Source: Pseudomonas vlassakiae (GTDB lineage Bacteria; Pseudomonadota; Gammaproteobacteria; Pseudomonadales; Pseudomonadaceae). Taken from it: a DNA stretch of 64,000 bases. Under the pieces are notes generated by a model. That model had not been told where the DNA came from and did no database searches. It saw only the letters and a program-made list of their open reading frames with translations. The position numbers and the translations under genes were made by a program. The stretch covers positions 44,033 through 108,032 of the forward strand of contig NZ_JABWRP020000018.1 of NCBI RefSeq assembly GCF_014269035.2. Direction: 5' to 3'. Below, piece by piece: positions 17,822 through 26,560 of this stretch; the stretch's first letter is position 1, and each line of letters begins with the position of its first letter.

Positions 17822-19761
17822 GCAAACGCCTGAGCTGGGACATCCACACCCGCACCCAGATCATCAGCCTCGGCCCGGCACTGTTGCTGACCCTGCTGTT
17901 GATCAGTTTTTTCACCTTCGTGCGGATCCAGGATCTGCGCCAGGAGCTGAACCACACCGGGCAGCTGATTGCCAACCAGCTGGCCCCGGCATCCGAATAC
18001 GGCGTCATCTCCGGTAACAATGAAGTCCTCGAAGGCCTGATGCGCGCCACCCTGAGCATCCCGCACGTGCGCTTCCTCGAGGTGCAGGACAGCCGTAACC
18101 ACATCCTGGTGTACGTCGAGCAGCAGGACGAGAGCAACAACCGGGCACAGCAGGTAGAAGTGTTCCAGGCGCCGATCCGCCTCCAGCAAATCCGCCTGGA
18201 CAGCGACTTCCTGCAACAGGGCAAGGCGCCGACACCGGCCATCGGTGACGACTACCTGGGGCGGGTGATCGTCGGCATGTCGGACGATGCCTTCAGCCAG
18301 CGCCAACAGGAAATCGTGATCAAGGCCGGCATTCTCGCGCTGTTCGCCCTGCTGTTCACCTTTCTCCTGGCCCGCCGCCTGGCCATGAGCCTGGCCAAGC
18401 CGATCAGTGACATGGGCCATGCGGTCAAGGCCATCCAGCAGGGCGAATACAACGCTCCGCTGCCGGTCGTCGACGACAGCGAACTCGGCCACCTGGCGCG
18501 CCATATCAACAACCTCGCCAATGCCCTGGAGCAGGCCAGCGCCGAACAGAAACGGGCCATCGCCCAGCTGATCCAGGCGCGCGAGGAAGCCGAGCAGGCC
18601 AACGGCGCCAAGTCGGAGTTCCTGGCAATGATGAGCCATGAACTGCGCACCCCCATGAACGGCGTGCTGGGAATGCTGCAACTGCTGGAGACCACCCAGC
18701 TGACCAGCGAGCAGGCCGACTACACCGCCGTGGCCAGCGAGTCCACCGGGCACTTGCTGAAGGTCATCAATGACATCCTCGATTTCTCGCGGATCGAACG
18801 CACTGCGCTGGAACTGGAGCACATCGAGTTCAACCTGGGTGAACTTATCACCAGCAGCGTGCAGTCGTTCCAGCACAGCGCACAGCAGCGCGGCCTGGAA
18901 CTGCGCCTGCAACTGCCGGCAGACGGCGCACAGCCACACGTGATCGGCGACCCGACGCGCATCCGCCAGATCCTCCTCAACCTGATCGGCAACGCCTTGA
19001 AGTTCACCGAGCGCGGTCAGGTTCAGGTCGAAGCGCGCTGGCAGTCGCTGGACCGGCAATCACTGTGGTTCACCTGCAGCGTGCGTGACACCGGCATCGG
19101 CATCGACAGCGAACGCCTGGAAATGATGTTCGTTGCCTTCCAGCAGGCCGACAGTTCGATTTCCCGGCGCTATGGCGGCACCGGCCTGGGCCTGTCGATC
19201 GCCCGCACCCTGGCCGAACGCATGGGCGGCAAGCTGCGCGGTGAAAGCCGCGAGGGGCTGGGTTCGACCTTTACCCTGGAAATGCCGCTGCCGCTGGCCA
19301 GCACCGTGCCCGCAACGCTGCCCGGCAACTCGGCGGCCAGCGCGCCACTTCAGGTGGGCAAGCGCATCCTGTTGGTGGAGGACAATCCGGTCAATCAGAG
19401 CGTCATCGAAGCCATGTTGCGCAGCCTGGGGATGGAGGTCAGCGTGGCCCACGACGGGCTTCAAGCGGTGGAGCTGGTCAGCCAGCAGCCGTTCGCCGCC
19501 GTGCTGATGGATTGCCGCCTGCCGCAGCTGGATGGCTACGAAGCGACCCGGCGTATCCGCCTGTTGCCGGCTTGCGCGCAGTTACCGATCATCGCCTTGA
19601 CCGCCAATGCCCTGCAGGGTGACCGCGAGCGCTGCATGGCCGCCGGCATGAATGATTACCTGAGCAAACCGTTCCGCCGCACCGAGTTGCAGCGGGTATT
19701 GCAGCGCTGGTTGCCCGGACGGACAGCTGCAACTGGCGATGCGACTGGCGATAAATGCTAA
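17818..19761 (+). CDS. Hybrid sensor histidine kinase / receiver protein
   Basis: 647 aa inner-membrane protein. TM1 lies at about residues 18-40, a ~125-residue periplasmic sensor domain follows (LRQELNHTGQLIANQLAPASEYGVISGN resembles the sCache/BarA-type input domain), then TM2 (about 165-187), HAMP, a HisKA H-box MMSHELRTPMNG, a HATPase with QILLNLIGNALKFT, DTGIGID and GGTGLGLSI, and a C-terminal receiver (LLVEDNPVNQ, LMDCRLPQLDG, YLSKPF). There is no Hpt or DNA-binding domain, so the phosphoryl group must pass to another protein. It occupies the gpsA-fabA interval, the same setting as PA1611 of P. aeruginosa, which signals through HptB; orthology is inferred from position and architecture. 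Confidence 0.92.
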   Translation: MSKRLSWDIHTRTQIISLGPALLLTLLLISFFTFVRIQDLRQELNHTGQLIANQLAPASEYGVISGNNEVLEGLMRATLSIPHVRFLEVQDSRNHILVYVEQQDESNNRAQQVEVFQAPIRLQQIRLDSDFLQQGKAPTPAIGDDYLGRVIVGMSDDAFSQRQQEIVIKAGILALFALLFTFLLARRLAMSLAKPISDMGHAVKAIQQGEYNAPLPVVDDSELGHLARHINNLANALEQASAEQKRAIAQLIQAREEAEQANGAKSEFLAMMSHELRTPMNGVLGMLQLLETTQLTSEQADYTAVASESTGHLLKVINDILDFSRIERTALELEHIEFNLGELITSSVQSFQHSAQQRGLELRLQLPADGAQPHVIGDPTRIRQILLNLIGNALKFTERGQVQVEARWQSLDRQSLWFTCSVRDTGIGIDSERLEMMFVAFQQADSSISRRYGGTGLGLSIARTLAERMGGKLRGESREGLGSTFTLEMPLPLASTVPATLPGNSAASAPLQVGKRILLVEDNPVNQSVIEAMLRSLGMEVSVAHDGLQAVELVSQQPFAAVLMDCRLPQLDGYEATRRIRLLPACAQLPIIALTANALQGDRERCMAAGMNDYLSKPFRRTELQRVLQRWLPGRTAATGDATGDKC

Positions 19762-19961
19762 ATTGCGGCAGTCTTAAGTACTGGACAGGACCTTGTTCGG
19801 ACCTGAAAATAGCGTTTCAGTGCACACCTGTACTTCTTTCACCAGGTGCGCTGTGACTTTCACCACAACGCAATAGTCTACCTGTAGGCTGCCGTCCCAG
19901 AAGCAGAAGGGTCGGCCGGGAAGATTCATCCCCTGCCACAGGGGGTTATTGAGGAGCTCGC
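19762..19961 (+). promoter_or_regulatory. fabA upstream region with a partial palindrome
   Basis: Promoter region of fabAB. At 19819-19835 the partly palindromic AGTGCACACCTGTACTT stands out; in Pseudomonas fabAB is controlled by the TetR-family regulator DesT, and this could be its operator. The ribosome site GAGGAG lies just before the fabA ATG. I did not find a convincing -35/-10 pair. Confidence 0.35.
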
Positions 19962-20477
19962 ATGACCAAACAACACGCCTTTACTCGGGAAGACCTGCTG
20001 CGCTGCAGTCGCGGTGAGCTGTTCGGCCCAGGTAATGCGCAACTGCCCGCGCCGAACATGCTGATGGTCGATCGCATCACCCACATCAGCGAAGAAGGCG
20101 GCAAGTACGGCAAAGGTGAATTGGTCGCCGAGCTGGATATCACCCCGGACCTGTGGTTCTTCGCCTGCCACTTCGAAGGCGACCCGGTGATGCCGGGCTG
20201 CCTGGGCCTTGACGCCATGTGGCAGCTGGTCGGCTTCTTCCTCGGCTGGCAGGGCCTGCCGGGCCGTGGCCGTGCGCTGGGTTCGGGCGAAGTGAAGTTC
20301 TTCGGCCAGGTGCTGCCTGCCGCCAAGAAAGTCACCTACAACATCCACATCAAGCGCGTCCTGAAGGGCAAGCTGAACATGGCCATCGCCGATGGTTCGG
20401 TCAGCGTCGACGGCCGCGAGATCTACACCGCCGAGGCCCTGCGGGTCGGCGTGTTCACCTCCACTGACAATTTCTAA
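19962..20477 (+). CDS. fabA: 3-hydroxydecanoyl-ACP dehydratase/isomerase FabA
   Basis: Bifunctional enzyme that dehydrates 3-hydroxydecanoyl-ACP and isomerises the trans-2 product to cis-3-decenoyl-ACP, the entry point to anaerobic unsaturated fatty acid synthesis. 171 aa, single hot-dog fold. The active-site His70 and Asp84 are in CHFEGDPVMPGCLGLDAMWQ. It sits 11 bp upstream of fabB, the usual pairing. Confidence 0.98.
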   Translation: MTKQHAFTREDLLRCSRGELFGPGNAQLPAPNMLMVDRITHISEEGGKYGKGELVAELDITPDLWFFACHFEGDPVMPGCLGLDAMWQLVGFFLGWQGLPGRGRALGSGEVKFFGQVLPAAKKVTYNIHIKRVLKGKLNMAIADGSVSVDGREIYTAEALRVGVFTSTDNF

Positions 20478-20488
20478 GGGTTATTCGC

Positions 20489-21706
20489 ATGCGCCGCGTC
20501 GTTATCACTGGTCTGGGCATCGTATCGTGCCTGGGCAATGACAAAGCTACCGTCACCGAAAACCTGCGCAACAGCCGTCCGGGTATCCGTTACAACCCGG
20601 AATACAAGGAAATGGGGCTGCGTAGCCAGGTTTCCGGTTCCATCGACCTCAACCTCGAAGAACTGATCGACCGCAAGGTCTACCGCTTCGTCGGCCACGC
20701 CGCTGCCTACGCCTACCTGGCGATGCAGGACGCGATCAAGGACGCCGGCCTGACCGAAGAGCAGATTTCCAACCCGCGTACCGGCCTGGTCGCCGGCTCG
20801 GGCGGCGCTTCGACCCTGAACCAGATGGAAGCGCTGGATACCCTGCGCGAAAAAGGCGTCAAGCGCGTCGGCCCGTATCGCGTCACCCGGACCATGGGCA
20901 GCACCGTTTCGGCGTGCCTGGCGACCCCGTTCAAGATCAAAGGTATCAACTACTCGATCTCGTCGGCCTGCGCCACTTCCGCACACTGCATCGGCACCGC
21001 CCTGGAGCAGATCCAGTGGGGCAAGCAGGACATCGTCTTCGCCGGCGGCGGTGAAGAAGAGCACTGGAGCCAGTCGTTCCTGTTCGATGCCATGGGCGCC
21101 CTGTCGACCAAGCGCAACGAAACCCCGGAACTGGCTTCGCGCGCCTACGACGCCGACCGTGACGGCTTCGTCATCGCTGGCGGCGGCGGCATGGTGGTGG
21201 TCGAGGAACTGGAGCACGCCCTGGCCCGTGGCGCCAAGATCTACGCCGAAATCGTCGGCTACGGCGCCACTTCCGATGGCTACGACATGGTCGCACCAAG
21301 CGGCGAAGGCGCCATCCGCTGCATGCAGCAGGCGCTGTCCACCGTCGACACCCCGATCGACTACCTGAACACCCACGGCACCTCGACCCCGGTCGGTGAC
21401 GTGGCAGAAATGAAGGGTGTTCGCGAAGTGTTCGGCGACAAGGCGCCGAAGATCAGCTCGACCAAGAGCCTGTCGGGCCACTCGCTGGGTGCCGCAGGCG
21501 TACACGAGGCGATCTACTGCCTGCTGATGATGGAAAACAACTTCATCGCCGGCTCCGCCAACATCGACGAGCTGGACCCTGAAGTCGCGGACCTGCCGAT
21601 CGTGCGCAAGACCGAAGACGCCAAGCTCACCACCGTGATGAGCAACAGCTTCGGCTTCGGTGGCACCAACGCCACGCTGGTGCTCAAGCGCTGGGAAGGC
21701 AAGTAA
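20489..21706 (+). CDS. fabB: Beta-ketoacyl-ACP synthase I FabB
   Basis: Condensing enzyme that elongates the cis-3-decenoyl-ACP made by FabA. 405 aa thiolase fold. The catalytic triad is visible: Cys161 in SISSACATSAHC, His in NTHGTSTPVGD and His in KSLSGHSLGAAG; the C-terminal NSFGFGGTNATLVL loop is conserved. It follows fabA in an operon and is closed by a strong terminator. Confidence 0.98.
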   Translation: MRRVVITGLGIVSCLGNDKATVTENLRNSRPGIRYNPEYKEMGLRSQVSGSIDLNLEELIDRKVYRFVGHAAAYAYLAMQDAIKDAGLTEEQISNPRTGLVAGSGGASTLNQMEALDTLREKGVKRVGPYRVTRTMGSTVSACLATPFKIKGINYSISSACATSAHCIGTALEQIQWGKQDIVFAGGGEEEHWSQSFLFDAMGALSTKRNETPELASRAYDADRDGFVIAGGGGMVVVEELEHALARGAKIYAEIVGYGATSDGYDMVAPSGEGAIRCMQQALSTVDTPIDYLNTHGTSTPVGDVAEMKGVREVFGDKAPKISSTKSLSGHSLGAAGVHEAIYCLLMMENNFIAGSANIDELDPEVADLPIVRKTEDAKLTTVMSNSFGFGGTNATLVLKRWEGK

Positions 21707-21725
21707 GACGCTGCTGCGGTAAGTG

Positions 21726-21752
21726 AAACGCCCCGACTGGTTCGGGGCGTTT
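21726..21752 (+). terminator. fabAB terminator
   Basis: Stem AAACGCCCCGA / TCGGGGCGTTT with a 5-nt loop, followed by a T-rich run; placed 20 bp after the fabB stop. It may also serve the convergent amidohydrolase gene. Confidence 0.9.
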
Positions 21753-21777
21753 TCATTTGTATTGCTTATACGGGCAG

Positions 21778-22785
21778 CTACTTCTTCCCCTTGGGCAACA
21801 CCGCCAGGAAATTATCCCGAGCCACCTTGCTGGCCACTTCTTCAGGCAACGCATCCAGGAACGGCCTGAAGCCATGCATCTGCTCGCCAAGGCTGCCAAA
21901 CCGCCCCACCACATCCGACCCCAGCATGAACCGGTCCGGATAGCGCTTGACCAGCGCCACCCATTCCTGGCGCGGTACGCCCTGCTCGTCCAGCAGATAG
22001 GGTTCCAGCACACTCCACGACAAGTCCACATACAAATTCGCATAGTCCGCCAGCAATCGCGTCAACACAGGCAAGAGGAAGTCCATCCGGGTCTGATGCC
22101 GATGGATCTCCGCACTGCTACCCGCATGCGCCCAGATGAAGCGGGTATGCGGATGATTACGCAGGGGCTCTTCGAGTTCGGCGAGGTACAGCGGATTGCG
22201 CTCGCGCTTGGAGGTGATGTTCGAATGCAGCAACACCGGCATATCGCGTTCGGCCGCCAGGTGATAGATACGGGTCATCGCTTCGTTGTTGGCGCGCGGT
22301 GTATCACCACTGGTCAGCGCGGTCAGGTCGTCATGGCGGGTGAACACCTCACCGATCCCCTGCCACAACCCCGGGTTCAGTTCGAGCATGCGCTCGATAT
22401 GGCTGACGGCATTCTTGTCCACCGGGTTGAAACCGGTCAGAAACGGATGGAAACGCTTTCGCTGTTCGACCGGTAGTTTTTCCAGCGCCGCAGCCACATA
22501 GGTATCGGTCGCGCTGTACCAATAAGCATCGGCGTCGTCTCCTGCGTAATAGCGTGGGCGCTTTGGCTCATCTTCGTGCCATTTCTTGGCCACCGGAATG
22601 CCGGAAATCATCGAATGCTCGACACCGGCATCATCCATGGCCTTGATCAGCGCTGACATGCCCTCGGTCTCCTGGAAGAAGTCCACGTAGTGCAGATGGG
22701 CATCGCTGTAGCGATAGTCACGGGCCTGGGCCGCCTGGCACAGCCAGCCTGACAACAGCATGCAGGCCAGCGCTCTGGCAATCAT
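21778..22785 (-). CDS. Amidohydrolase-family (metal-dependent hydrolase) protein, exported
   Basis: 335 aa with a signal peptide (RALACMLLSGWLCQAAQA). The metal-site motif DAHLH follows the mature start (YRYSDAHLHYVDFF). Later His and Asp residues in MPVLLHSNITSK, RFIWAHAGSSAEIHR and RFMLGSDVVGRFGS fit a TIM-barrel amidohydrolase_2 fold. Export to the periplasm is unusual for this fold. ATG at 22785 has an AAGGAGA ribosome site. Substrate unknown. Confidence 0.85.
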   Translation of the reverse strand: MIARALACMLLSGWLCQAAQARDYRYSDAHLHYVDFFQETEGMSALIKAMDDAGVEHSMISGIPVAKKWHEDEPKRPRYYAGDDADAYWYSATDTYVAAALEKLPVEQRKRFHPFLTGFNPVDKNAVSHIERMLELNPGLWQGIGEVFTRHDDLTALTSGDTPRANNEAMTRIYHLAAERDMPVLLHSNITSKRERNPLYLAELEEPLRNHPHTRFIWAHAGSSAEIHRHQTRMDFLLPVLTRLLADYANLYVDLSWSVLEPYLLDEQGVPRQEWVALVKRYPDRFMLGSDVVGRFGSLGEQMHGFRPFLDALPEEVASKVARDNFLAVLPKGKK

Positions 22786-22900
22786 GGGCAATCTCCTTTT
22801 CCGGGCATCAGCAGGGTAGACCGGGTAGCCAGCGCAACGGTTCAGCATTGCTCGGCAAACCGCTATGCTTGGGGCATTTCCCCCTCGCCTGGAGCCCGCC

Positions 22901-23764
22901 ATGAGCAGCCCCCTGATCATCCGCCCACGCGCCGAATCGGTCGAGGGCCAGCCGATCCTGCGCCCGCTGCCCTCGGCACAGTGCCGCAGTGTCGGCCCCT
23001 TCGTGTTCTTCGACCATATGCTCGAAACCGACTATGCGCCGGGCCATGGCATGGATATTCGCCAGCATCCGCATATCGGTCTCTCCACCCTCACCTACCT
23101 GTTCGAAGGCGCGATCCTGCACAAGGACAGCCTGGGCTCGGAGCAACGTGTGCTGCCTGGGGATGTGAGCTGGATGACTGCCGGCCGCGGCGTGGCGCAT
23201 GTCGAGCGCACGCCTGCGGACGCCCTGGCCCATGGCTCACGCTTGCACGGGCTGCAGGTGTGGCTGGCCGCGCCAAAGGCGCTGGAACAGGGCGAGCCGA
23301 GCTACAGCCACCATCCAGCGGCAAGCCTGCCGGTCAGCGACAGTTTGGGCGTGCGCATCTGCATGATTGCTGGCAGTGGGTTCTGCCTGAAGTCACCGGT
23401 GCCGGTGCTCTCCCCTACCCTCTATGCCCATGTGCTCATGCAGCCCGCTACCACGCTGGTGGTGCCGGCCGAACATGTGCAACGTGCGCTGTATCTGCTC
23501 GATGGTGAGCTGCTGATGGACGACGAGGCAGTCGAAGCCTGTAGCCTGGTCGTGCTGCCGGAGGGGGAAGAGGTCACGCTGTATGCGGAGGAAGAATGCC
23601 AGCTGGTGCTGATTGGCGGCGAGCCACTGGATGGGCCGCGGCGGATGAACTGGAATTTTGTGGCCAGTGATGGGGAGCTGATCGAGCGGGCCAGGGCCAG
23701 GTGGGCTGCCGGGGACTGGCCGACGGTGCCGGGGGAAACCTCAAGAATCGAATTGCCTCGCTGA
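22901..23764 (+). CDS. Pirin-family protein
   Basis: 287 aa bicupin. The pirin N-terminal signature is clear: GPFVFFDHMLETDYAPGHG, HPHIGLSTLTYLFEGAILHKDS, LPGDVSWMTAGRGVAHVERTP, with the His/Glu residues that bind a metal in this family. Some bacterial pirins have quercetinase or regulatory roles; none can be assigned here. ATG 22901 is preceded by GGAG. It is divergent from the amidohydrolase gene (115 bp gap). Confidence 0.92.
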   Translation: MSSPLIIRPRAESVEGQPILRPLPSAQCRSVGPFVFFDHMLETDYAPGHGMDIRQHPHIGLSTLTYLFEGAILHKDSLGSEQRVLPGDVSWMTAGRGVAHVERTPADALAHGSRLHGLQVWLAAPKALEQGEPSYSHHPAASLPVSDSLGVRICMIAGSGFCLKSPVPVLSPTLYAHVLMQPATTLVVPAEHVQRALYLLDGELLMDDEAVEACSLVVLPEGEEVTLYAEEECQLVLIGGEPLDGPRRMNWNFVASDGELIERARARWAAGDWPTVPGETSRIELPR

Positions 23765-23767
23765 ATC

Positions 23768-23786
23768 GGGGCCGCGTTGCGGCCCC
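23768..23786. terminator. Bidirectional hairpin between pirin and dienelactone hydrolase genes
   Basis: GGGGCCGC-GTT-GCGGCCCC, a perfect 8-bp stem between two convergent genes; no U-tract. A near-identical hairpin is at 60210-60228, also between convergent genes. Confidence 0.6.
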
Positions 23787-23794
23787 TCAGAACA

Positions 23795-24520
23795 TCAACG
23801 CTGGAACACTTCAGTAAGCAGGTTGTGCATCGCGCGGAACGCCCGCTCCGAGGTGCGACGGTCGTACTGCATCTTGCCCGGCACATTGGCGCTCGGGTCG
23901 GTGAACGAATGCACCGCTCCACCGTAGCTCAGCAATTGCCAGTCCACCTTGGCGGCGTTCATTTCGTCCTCGAACGCAGGCAATTGCTCCTTGGGTACCA
24001 GCGGGTCGGAGGCACCATGCAAGACCAGCACCGAGCCCTTGATACGCTTGGCATCTTCAGGGTTCGGGGTATCCAGTGTGCCGTGGAAAGACACCGCAGC
24101 CTTCAGGTCGGCACCGGTACGGGCCAGCTCCAGCGCACAGCAGCCACCGAAACAGAAGCCGAAGGTGGCTACCTTGCCCGGCTCGAGCAGCGCCTTGGAT
24201 TGCCCCAACAGTTGATCCAGCGCTTCCTTCATGCGCTTGCGCAGTTCGCCCCGGTCATTTTTCAGCGGCATCATTGCCGCCCCGGCCTCATCGGCATTGG
24301 ACGGACGCACCGACTGCCCGTACAGGTCGGCAATCAGAACCACATACCCCTTCTCGGCCACTTCCTTGGCGATACGCTCGGCGCCGTCACCGATACCCAT
24401 CCAGTTCGGCGCCATCACCAGGCCCGGGCGACCCAGCGCACCTGGCTCGTAGACCAGGCGGCTTTCATAGGTCTTGCCGGACAGGTGATAGACCAGCGAT
24501 TCGACGATTACCTTGCTCAT
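23795..24520 (-). CDS. Dienelactone hydrolase family protein
   Basis: 241 aa alpha/beta hydrolase. The nucleophile elbow is GFCFGGCC with Cys in place of Ser, as in dienelactone hydrolases; an Asp lies in HGASDPLVPKEQLP and the His in GGAVHSFTDPSAN. The substrate is not known for this subgroup. ATG 24520 is chosen because AGGAG precedes it; the upstream in-frame codon would be unsupported. It lies downstream of htpG but is separated by a terminator. Confidence 0.9.
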   Translation of the reverse strand: MSKVIVESLVYHLSGKTYESRLVYEPGALGRPGLVMAPNWMGIGDGAERIAKEVAEKGYVVLIADLYGQSVRPSNADEAGAAMMPLKNDRGELRKRMKEALDQLLGQSKALLEPGKVATFGFCFGGCCALELARTGADLKAAVSFHGTLDTPNPEDAKRIKGSVLVLHGASDPLVPKEQLPAFEDEMNAAKVDWQLLSYGGAVHSFTDPSANVPGKMQYDRRTSERAFRAMHNLLTEVFQR

Positions 24521-24548
24521 CAAGCACTCCTCAGGCACTGACTATAAA

Positions 24549-24570
24549 AAAGCCCGCCGAAGCGGGCTTT
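24549..24570 (-). terminator. htpG terminator
   Basis: On the minus strand AAAGCCCGC-TTCG-GCGGGCTTT followed by TTT, 14 bp after the htpG stop: a classical Rho-independent terminator with a tetraloop. Confidence 0.92.
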
Positions 24571-24583
24571 CCTGTGCATCAAC

Positions 24584-26491
24584 TCAAGCAGACAGCTCGA
24601 CCAGTAGCTTGTTCAGGCGACGAACGTAAGCTGCCGGATCCTTCAGGCTATCACCGGCCGCCAGCGCGGCCTGATCGAAGAGGATGTGCGACAGTTCGGC
24701 AAAGCGGTCTTCGCTCTGCTCGTTGTCCAGCTTCTCGATCAGCGGATGAGTCGGGTTGAATTCGAAGATCGGCTTCGATTCCGGCACCTTCTGGCCGCTG
24801 GCCTCGAGAATCTGGCGCATTTGCAGGCCCAGGTCCTGTTCGCCAATGGCAAGGATCGCCGGCGAGTCGGTCAGGCGGTGCGAGACGCGGACTTCGGCGA
24901 CGCTGTCACCCAAGGCACCTTTCAGACGCTCGACCAGGCCCTCCTTGTCCTTGGCCACTTCTTCCTGGGCTTTCTTGTCCTCTTCCGAGTCCAGCTTGCC
25001 CAGGTCGAGATCGCCACGGGCGACGTCGACGAATGCTTTGCCATCGAACTCGTTGAGGTAGCTCATCAGCCACTCGTCGATACGGTCGGTCAGCAGCAGG
25101 ACCTCGATGCCTTTCTTGCGGAAGACTTCCAGGTGCGGGCTGTTCTTGACCTGAGCGTAGGATTCGCCGGTGAGGTAGTAGATCTTGTCCTGACCTTCCT
25201 TGGCGCGTGCCAGGTAATCGGCCAGGGCAACGCTCTGCTCGCCGCTGTCGTCCTGGGTGGAGGCAAAACGCAGCAGGCCGGCGATCTTTTCCTTGTTGGC
25301 GAAGTCTTCAGCCGGGCCTTCCTTCAGCACCTGGCCGAAGTTCTTCCAGAAGCTCTTGTACTGCTCAGGCTCGTTCTTGGCCAACTTCTCCAGCATGTCC
25401 AGCACGCGCTTGGTCAGCGCGGTTTTCATCGAGTCGATGATCGGGTCTTTCTGCAAGATCTCGCGGGACACGTTCAGCGACAGGTCGTTGGAATCCACCA
25501 CACCCTTGATGAAGCGCAGGTACAGCGGCAGGAACGACTCGGCCTGGTCCATGATGAACACGCGCTGAACGTACAGCTTCAGGCCACGTGGCGCTTCGCG
25601 CTGGTACAGGTCGAACGGCGCACGGGCCGGCACGTACAGCAGCGAGTTGTACTCAAGCTTGCCTTCGACCTTGTTGTGGCTCCAGGCCAGCGGGTTCTCG
25701 AAGTCATGGCCGATGTGCTTGTAGAACTCCTGGTATTCCTCGTCCTTCACCTCGGAGCGCGAACGGGTCCACAGGGCGCTGGCGCGGTTGACGGTTTCCC
25801 ATTCCTGCGCGGGCTTTTCTTCGCCTTCAGCGGCTTGAGCCTGCTCCTTGGGCAGTTCGATCGGCAGGGCAATATGATCGGAGTACTTCTTGACCACATT
25901 GCGCAGGCGCCAACCATCGGCGAACTCCAGCTCGCCCTTCTTCAGGTGCAGGACGATACGGGTGCCACGCTGCGGCTTGTCGATGGTGGCAACTTCGAAT
26001 TCACCTTCGCCCTTCGACGACCAGTGCACGCCTTCGGCGGCTGGCAGGCCAGCGCGGCGGCTGTATACATCGACCTTGTCGGCAACGATGAAGGCCGAGT
26101 AGAAGCCGACACCGAACTGACCGATCAGGTGCGAGTCCTTCTTCTGGTCACCGGTGAGGTTCTTCATGAAGTCGGCGGTGCCGGACTTGGCAATGGTGCC
26201 CAGGTGGGCGATGACATCCTCACGGCTCATACCGATGCCGTTGTCTTCGAGGGTCACGGTACCGGCGTCCTTGTCGAAGCTCAGGCGGATCTTCAGGTCG
26301 GCATCGTTCTCGAGCAGTTCTGGCTTGGCCAGGGCCTCGAAGCGCAGCTTGTCGGCGGCGTCGGAGGCGTTGGAGATCAGCTCACGCAGGAAGATCTCCT
26401 TGTTCGAGTACAGCGAATGGATCATGAGGTGCAGCAGCTGCTTTACCTCGGTCTGGAAGCCCAGCGTTTCTTTTTGAGTCTCCACACTCAT
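24584..26491 (-). CDS. htpG: Chaperone HtpG (Hsp90)
   Basis: Cytoplasmic Hsp90 chaperone, 635 aa. The GHKL ATPase domain shows ELISNASDAADKLRFEAL, DNGIGMSREDVIAHLGTIAKSGT and GQFGVGFYSAFIVAD. The middle domain and C-terminal dimerisation domain follow. ATG 26491 matches the conserved start (MSVETQKETLGFQTEVKQLL). A sigma-32 promoter lies at 26567-26594, inside the 3' end of the upstream thioesterase gene. Confidence 0.97.
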   Translation of the reverse strand: MSVETQKETLGFQTEVKQLLHLMIHSLYSNKEIFLRELISNASDAADKLRFEALAKPELLENDADLKIRLSFDKDAGTVTLEDNGIGMSREDVIAHLGTIAKSGTADFMKNLTGDQKKDSHLIGQFGVGFYSAFIVADKVDVYSRRAGLPAAEGVHWSSKGEGEFEVATIDKPQRGTRIVLHLKKGELEFADGWRLRNVVKKYSDHIALPIELPKEQAQAAEGEEKPAQEWETVNRASALWTRSRSEVKDEEYQEFYKHIGHDFENPLAWSHNKVEGKLEYNSLLYVPARAPFDLYQREAPRGLKLYVQRVFIMDQAESFLPLYLRFIKGVVDSNDLSLNVSREILQKDPIIDSMKTALTKRVLDMLEKLAKNEPEQYKSFWKNFGQVLKEGPAEDFANKEKIAGLLRFASTQDDSGEQSVALADYLARAKEGQDKIYYLTGESYAQVKNSPHLEVFRKKGIEVLLLTDRIDEWLMSYLNEFDGKAFVDVARGDLDLGKLDSEEDKKAQEEVAKDKEGLVERLKGALGDSVAEVRVSHRLTDSPAILAIGEQDLGLQMRQILEASGQKVPESKPIFEFNPTHPLIEKLDNEQSEDRFAELSHILFDQAALAAGDSLKDPAAYVRRLNKLLVELSA

Positions 26492-26560
26492 GGTCTTCAA
26501 AACTCCGATCTGATGGCAGTGGCGCCCCGCGGCCGACATGGCCAGCGTTAACGGCGGATG

